Positions 32,669 to 35,930 of a stretch of DNA of 35,930 nt are shown here, one piece after another (position 1 is the stretch's first letter; every line of letters begins with the position of its first letter). The notes beneath the pieces were generated by a model. That model did no database searches and had not been told where the DNA came from. It saw only the letters and a list, made by a program, of their open reading frames with translations. The DNA is from an uncultured Prevotella sp. (GTDB taxonomy: Bacteria > Bacteroidota > Bacteroidia > Bacteroidales > Bacteroidaceae). Where the stretch lies: assembly GCA_900316565.1 (NCBI GenBank), contig ONDK01000034.1:1-35930 (forward strand), read 5' to 3'. The position numbers and the translations under genes are program-made.

Positions 32669-34507
32669 ATGTTCAACTTAAACGCTCATCTTTCAAAGTT
32701 TTACAATAAGTTCCCGGAGGGAAAGCACCAGCCGGTGATAGGTATAACGACAAACTACTCCGACGGAGGCGCCACCCTCAGCGAGAAATACTACAACCAG
32801 GTGGTCAAGGCAGGCGGAACACCGTATCTCATCCCTCCCGTTGCCGATCAGGATGTCATCATCAACACGCTGGAACACCTCGACGGACTCCTTCTCACTG
32901 GCGGTGGCGACTTCAATCCGCTATGGTGTGGCGAGGAACCGTCGGCAAAGCTCCACAGCATCAACGCTAAACGTGATTTACCTGAGCTGCTCATCACCCG
33001 TCTGGCATACAACAGACAGATACCTATGCTCGGTATCTGCCGCGGAATACAGACCCTTGCCATAGCCCTCGACGGTGAGGTGGAACAGGATATTTATGAG
33101 AAAGGAGCGAAGATTAAGCACAGTCAGGACGCGGACCGCTCCGAGCCGACACATACCGTGAAGCTCGCGGAGGGAAGTATACTGCACGCGCTGTACCGCT
33201 CCGGCACCATAGCCGTCAACACATTCCACCACCAGGCCGTGAGAAAGGCTGGACCGCGGTTCCGGGTGACGGCAGTGGCTCCCGACAACGTCATAGAAGC
33301 CATCGAGAGCAGTGAGTTCAAGCCTATCATGGGAGTACAGTGGCATCCGGAATGGCTCGGCGATGAAGGACAGAAAATATTCTCCTGGCTCGTAGCACAG
33401 GCCAGCAACTTCTACATTGCCAAGAACGTGCAGAACAGGATCCTCACCCTCGACACCCACTGCGACACACCAATGTTCTTCCCGCAAGGAGTGGAGTTCA
33501 GCCACCGCGACAGCCGTATCCTCTACGACCTCCATAAGATGACCGAAGGGCGACAGGATGCTGTCATCATGGCGGCGTATCTGCCACAGCCGAAGATAGG
33601 TCAGCGCTTCTCGCAGAACATCGACCTCACGGGTATTTCGAAGTTCAACCCCGACTTGGCCGAAAAGTATATCACTACGAAGGACGTGGAGACATCAAAG
33701 GGCACTGTCACCGAGCGGACCATAGCCCCCAACGACTATGCTGACCTAATATTCGACAAGCTGGAGAGCATCGTCCGCGACAACTCACAGTATATCAGCA
33801 TAGCAAGAACACCAACCGACCTCTATGAGGACAAGCGAAAGGGCCGTAAGAGCATAATGTTCGGCATAGAGAACGGACTGGCCCTGAACGGTGACTTACG
33901 TAACGTGAAGCATTTCGCTCAGCGTGGTGTCGTCTACATCACTCTCTGCCACAACGGCGACAACGACATCTGCGACTCAGCCCGTGGCTGTAACACATAC
34001 AACGGAGTGAGCCAGTTCGGTGAGAAGGTCATCAAGGAGATGAACCGCTGTGGCATAATGGTCGACCTGAGCCATGCCGGGGAAAAGAGCTTTTACGACG
34101 CACTGGACATCAGCAGTATGCCGATAGTGTGCAGCCACAGCAATTCCAAGGCACTGTGCGACGTTCCCAGAAACCTCACCGACGACCAGATGCGTGCCCT
34201 TGCCGCAAAGGACGGTGTCGCCCATATCACCCTTTTCCATGGCTTCCTCAAGAAGGAGGGCGAGGCTACTATCCTCGATGCTGTGGCTCATCTGGAACAC
34301 GCCATCAAGATTATGGGCATCGACCACGTTGGTGTGGGCACCGACTTCGACGGCGACGGCACCGTCCGCGGTATGGCCGATGCCAGCGAGATGATAAACT
34401 TCACCCTGCAGCTCCTCCGCCGGAAGTATTCCGAGCGCGACATTGCAAAGATATGGGGCGGCAACTGGCTCCGCGTTATGGCACAGGTACAGGCAGTAAG
34501 AAAGTAA
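32669..34507 (+). CDS. Fusion: class-I glutamine-amidotransferase-like (PuuD-type) hydrolase + membrane dipeptidase (M19)
   Basis: 612 residues from ATG 32669. An in-frame TTG at 32660 has a ggagg 8 nt upstream and is an alternative start adding three residues. Residues about 20-250 are a gamma-glutamyl-GABA hydrolase-like domain with LTGGGDFNP, nucleophile Cys124 (GICRGIQ), NTFHHQAV and His226-Glu228 (GVQWHPEW). Residues about 258-605 are renal-dipeptidase-like: metal ligands His264 and Asp266 (DTHCDTP), the bridging Glu in FGIENG, DLSHAGE, CSHSNSKALCDVPRN and GTDFDGDG are all kept. Both active sites look intact. There is no signal peptide, so it is probably cytoplasmic. A plausible job is sequential cleavage of gamma-glutamyl peptides and dipeptides. 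The cyclase gene follows 37 bp later. Confidence 0.9.
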   Translation: MFNLNAHLSKFYNKFPEGKHQPVIGITTNYSDGGATLSEKYYNQVVKAGGTPYLIPPVADQDVIINTLEHLDGLLLTGGGDFNPLWCGEEPSAKLHSINAKRDLPELLITRLAYNRQIPMLGICRGIQTLAIALDGEVEQDIYEKGAKIKHSQDADRSEPTHTVKLAEGSILHALYRSGTIAVNTFHHQAVRKAGPRFRVTAVAPDNVIEAIESSEFKPIMGVQWHPEWLGDEGQKIFSWLVAQASNFYIAKNVQNRILTLDTHCDTPMFFPQGVEFSHRDSRILYDLHKMTEGRQDAVIMAAYLPQPKIGQRFSQNIDLTGISKFNPDLAEKYITTKDVETSKGTVTERTIAPNDYADLIFDKLESIVRDNSQYISIARTPTDLYEDKRKGRKSIMFGIENGLALNGDLRNVKHFAQRGVVYITLCHNGDNDICDSARGCNTYNGVSQFGEKVIKEMNRCGIMVDLSHAGEKSFYDALDISSMPIVCSHSNSKALCDVPRNLTDDQMRALAAKDGVAHITLFHGFLKKEGEATILDAVAHLEHAIKIMGIDHVGVGTDFDGDGTVRGMADASEMINFTLQLLRRKYSERDIAKIWGGNWLRVMAQVQAVRK

Positions 34508-34544
34508 GAAAGTTTTAGACAAAGCCAATACTGAAAGAATACAA

Positions 34545-35558
34545 ATGACAAGGAAAATGAAAATAATCAGCGGCATCGTTGCCGTGGCACTGCTCGGAGG
34601 TGGCTATAGTTGGAAGCTTTACAAGGATAACCAGGCTGCCACGGTCGCCGCTGACGACAGTGATACCATTGCCGTGGCTCCCGTGGGCCCACAGTTCAAT
34701 GCCGATTCGGCCTACGCGTTCACAAAGGCACAGTGCGACTTCGGTCCGAGAACGATGAACTCCACGGCACATGACAAATGTGGCGAGTGGATAATAGGGA
34801 AGTTCAAGTCCTACGGACTGGAAATCAGAACGCAGAAAGCCGACCTAAAGGGCTTCGACGGTACCATCCTGCACTCCACAAACATCATTGCCAGCTACAA
34901 CCCGAAGGCTGCCACACGCATTCTCGTCTGCGCGCACTGGGACAGCAGACCATGGGCGGACAACGACCCGGACGAAAGCAAGCATAAGGAACCGGTGATG
35001 GCGGCCAACGACGGTGCCAGCGGTGTGGCAGTGATGCTGGAACTGGCACGTAACCTCGCGGCCGACAAGAAGCTGGATAAGAACTATGGCGTCGACTTCG
35101 TATGCCTCGACGCTGAGGACTGGGGACAGGACAGCATAGAGGACAGCTGGGCACTCGGAGCACAGTACTTCGCTGACCATCAGCCGGAGGGACTCTCCTG
35201 GTCATACGGCATTCTCCTCGACATGGTTGGTGGCGAAGGTGCACAGTTCTATCAGGAACAGATGTCGCAACATTATGCTCCCGACATTGTAGCTAAGGTC
35301 TGGGACGCCGCATCGGCGGCCGGCTTCTCGGCTTACTTCCCAACAGCATCGGGCGGAGCGGTTACCGATGACCATCTGCCACTGAATAAAGCTGGCATCC
35401 CTACCGTCGACATAATCCCGTTTTACCGTGACCTGCCCGACAACTCCTTCGGACCAACATGGCACACGACCCACGACACGATGGAACATATCGACAAACG
35501 CACGCTAAAGGCCGTAGGACAGACCGTCATCCAAGTGCTCTATTCCGAAAGGAGCTAA
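34545..35558 (+). CDS. Glutaminyl-peptide cyclotransferase (M28-type glutaminyl cyclase), membrane-anchored
   Basis: 337 residues. One N-terminal hydrophobic segment (about 6-22) without a lipobox Cys suggests an uncleaved anchor with a periplasmic domain. The zinc-peptidase-like fold shows HWDSRPWAD (131-139), Zn ligands Asp156 (AANDGASG), Asp192 and His307 (TWHTTHD), the general base Glu191 (DAEDWG), Asp226 (LLDMVGG) and Asp276 in TDDHLPLNKAGIPTVDIIP. Order and context match animal-type glutaminyl cyclases rather than plain M28 aminopeptidases. It converts N-terminal Gln of exported proteins to pyroglutamate. It is probably co-transcribed with the fusion gene. Its last codons (LYSERS, stop) form the first unit of a 23-bp tandem repeat. 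Confidence 0.87.
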   Translation: MTRKMKIISGIVAVALLGGGYSWKLYKDNQAATVAADDSDTIAVAPVGPQFNADSAYAFTKAQCDFGPRTMNSTAHDKCGEWIIGKFKSYGLEIRTQKADLKGFDGTILHSTNIIASYNPKAATRILVCAHWDSRPWADNDPDESKHKEPVMAANDGASGVAVMLELARNLAADKKLDKNYGVDFVCLDAEDWGQDSIEDSWALGAQYFADHQPEGLSWSYGILLDMVGGEGAQFYQEQMSQHYAPDIVAKVWDAASAAGFSAYFPTASGGAVTDDHLPLNKAGIPTVDIIPFYRDLPDNSFGPTWHTTHDTMEHIDKRTLKAVGQTVIQVLYSERS

Positions 35559-35628
35559 TACTCTATTCCGAAAGTAGCTAATGCTCTATTCCGAAAAGAA
35601 TTAATGCTCTATCCCGAAAAGAACTAAT
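35537..35628. repeat. Tandem array, 4 units of 23 bp, overlapping the cyclase stop codon
   Basis: Units start at 35537, 35560, 35583 and 35606 with consensus gctctattccgaaaRgaRytaat. The first encodes the cyclase C-terminus and stop; the other three are non-coding repeats of it with 2-4 changes each. This looks like local duplication of the gene end, or capture of an existing array by the reading frame. Confidence 0.85.
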
Positions 35629-35662
35629 AATGTCCTTTCCGGGAATAAAACAGGCTCCTTCC

Positions 35663-35745
35663 AGAGCTATCCTTCAACACTCTAAAAGCTATCCTTTCAA
35701 ACTATAAAAGCTATGCTTTTTCTTTCTAAAAGGATAGCTTTTAGA
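35663..35745. repeat. Three 22-bp units ending in a 17-bp perfect inverted repeat
   Basis: agctat starts at 35665, 35687 and 35709, exactly 22 bp apart, within units resembling aaagctatcctttcaaactcta. The second unit region (35681-35697) is the perfect reverse complement of 35729-35745 (aaaggatagcttttaga). The resulting hairpin, 17-bp stem and 31-nt loop, may end the transcript of the cyclase operon. Confidence 0.75.
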
Positions 35746-35930
35746 ATGTTACCACGAAACACCTATCTTGTAACATTTATTTCAATCTAAACGAAATAAA
35801 TGGTACTTGAAAATCACTATTAGTTTTATTTATCTGAATTTTCGATTAATTTGTAGCGATAATACCCACTCTAAAGCTAATTATCTATAAATCAGTAAAT
35901 ATTTAGTTTGCTATGTTTTGCCATTTCACT
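35746..35930. other. AT-rich non-coding end of the window
   Basis: No gene is recognised. One perfect 9-bp inverted repeat atttatttc / gaaataaat (35775-35783, 35793-35801) with a 9-nt loop could be an operator or a weak terminator. The remainder probably belongs to the upstream region of a gene beyond the window. Confidence 0.4.

Overview
The window looks like chromosomal DNA from a Bacteroidota bacterium, most likely Prevotella or a close relative. Three signs support this. Many genes are preceded by the phylum-specific promoter (TTTG about -33, TAnnTTTG about -7) rather than sigma70 boxes. There is a C10 (streptopain/interpain-like) protease with a C-terminal tail resembling a type IX secretion sorting signal. 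There is also a menaquinone-type frdCAB fumarate reductase operon beside a conserved mnmG-apt-uvrC-dtd-mazG-deoC run. The taxon is an inference from protein character and gene order; there is no rRNA in the window.

Layout. 1-772 is repeat-rich non-coding DNA. It holds a 116-bp inverted repeat, REP-like hairpins and a tandem array of five 22-bp units. 773-10511 is a block on the minus strand: a DUF3943 outer-membrane-type protein with an N-terminal GxQxG repeat region, the secreted C10 protease, and frdB, frdA, frdC. The orientation flips at about 10.6 kb with divergent promoters. 10717-18478 on the plus strand carries mnmG, a small exported protein, apt, uvrC, dtd, a MazG-like pyrophosphohydrolase and deoC. 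Two near-perfect ParB-binding parS sites flank apt. A 660-bp AT-rich intergenic stretch after uvrC has a perfect DnaA box and repeated motifs. 18561-27279 holds a long-chain polyprenyl synthase (minus), polA, ychF and lgt (plus) and mutS (minus). 27535-28930 (minus) has a conserved-type hypothetical protein and a divergent sirtuin. 29153-35558 (plus) has three consecutive FKBP prolyl isomerases predicted for three different compartments, an Lrp/AsnC regulator, a fusion of a class-I glutamine-amidotransferase-like hydrolase with a membrane dipeptidase, and a glutaminyl cyclase. The window ends in two further tandem arrays with 22-23-bp period.

How the genes work together. FrdCAB with the long-chain polyprenyl synthase fits menaquinone-linked anaerobic fumarate respiration. 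MutS, UvrC, PolA and MazG-like serve repair and nucleotide-pool hygiene. MnmG and Dtd serve translation fidelity. Lgt, the FKBPs and the glutaminyl cyclase serve envelope-protein maturation. Two exported proteins encoded here have Gln directly after the predicted signal-peptidase site, which is the expected substrate of the cyclase.

Strongest points for follow-up: the parS pair, which places the window near the replication origin; the recurring 22-23-bp arrays; the sirtuin lacking zinc cysteines and the YxxR arginine; the amidotransferase-dipeptidase fusion; and the clamp-binding peptide in the PolA linker. No phage, transposase gene, CRISPR array, tRNA or rRNA was found.
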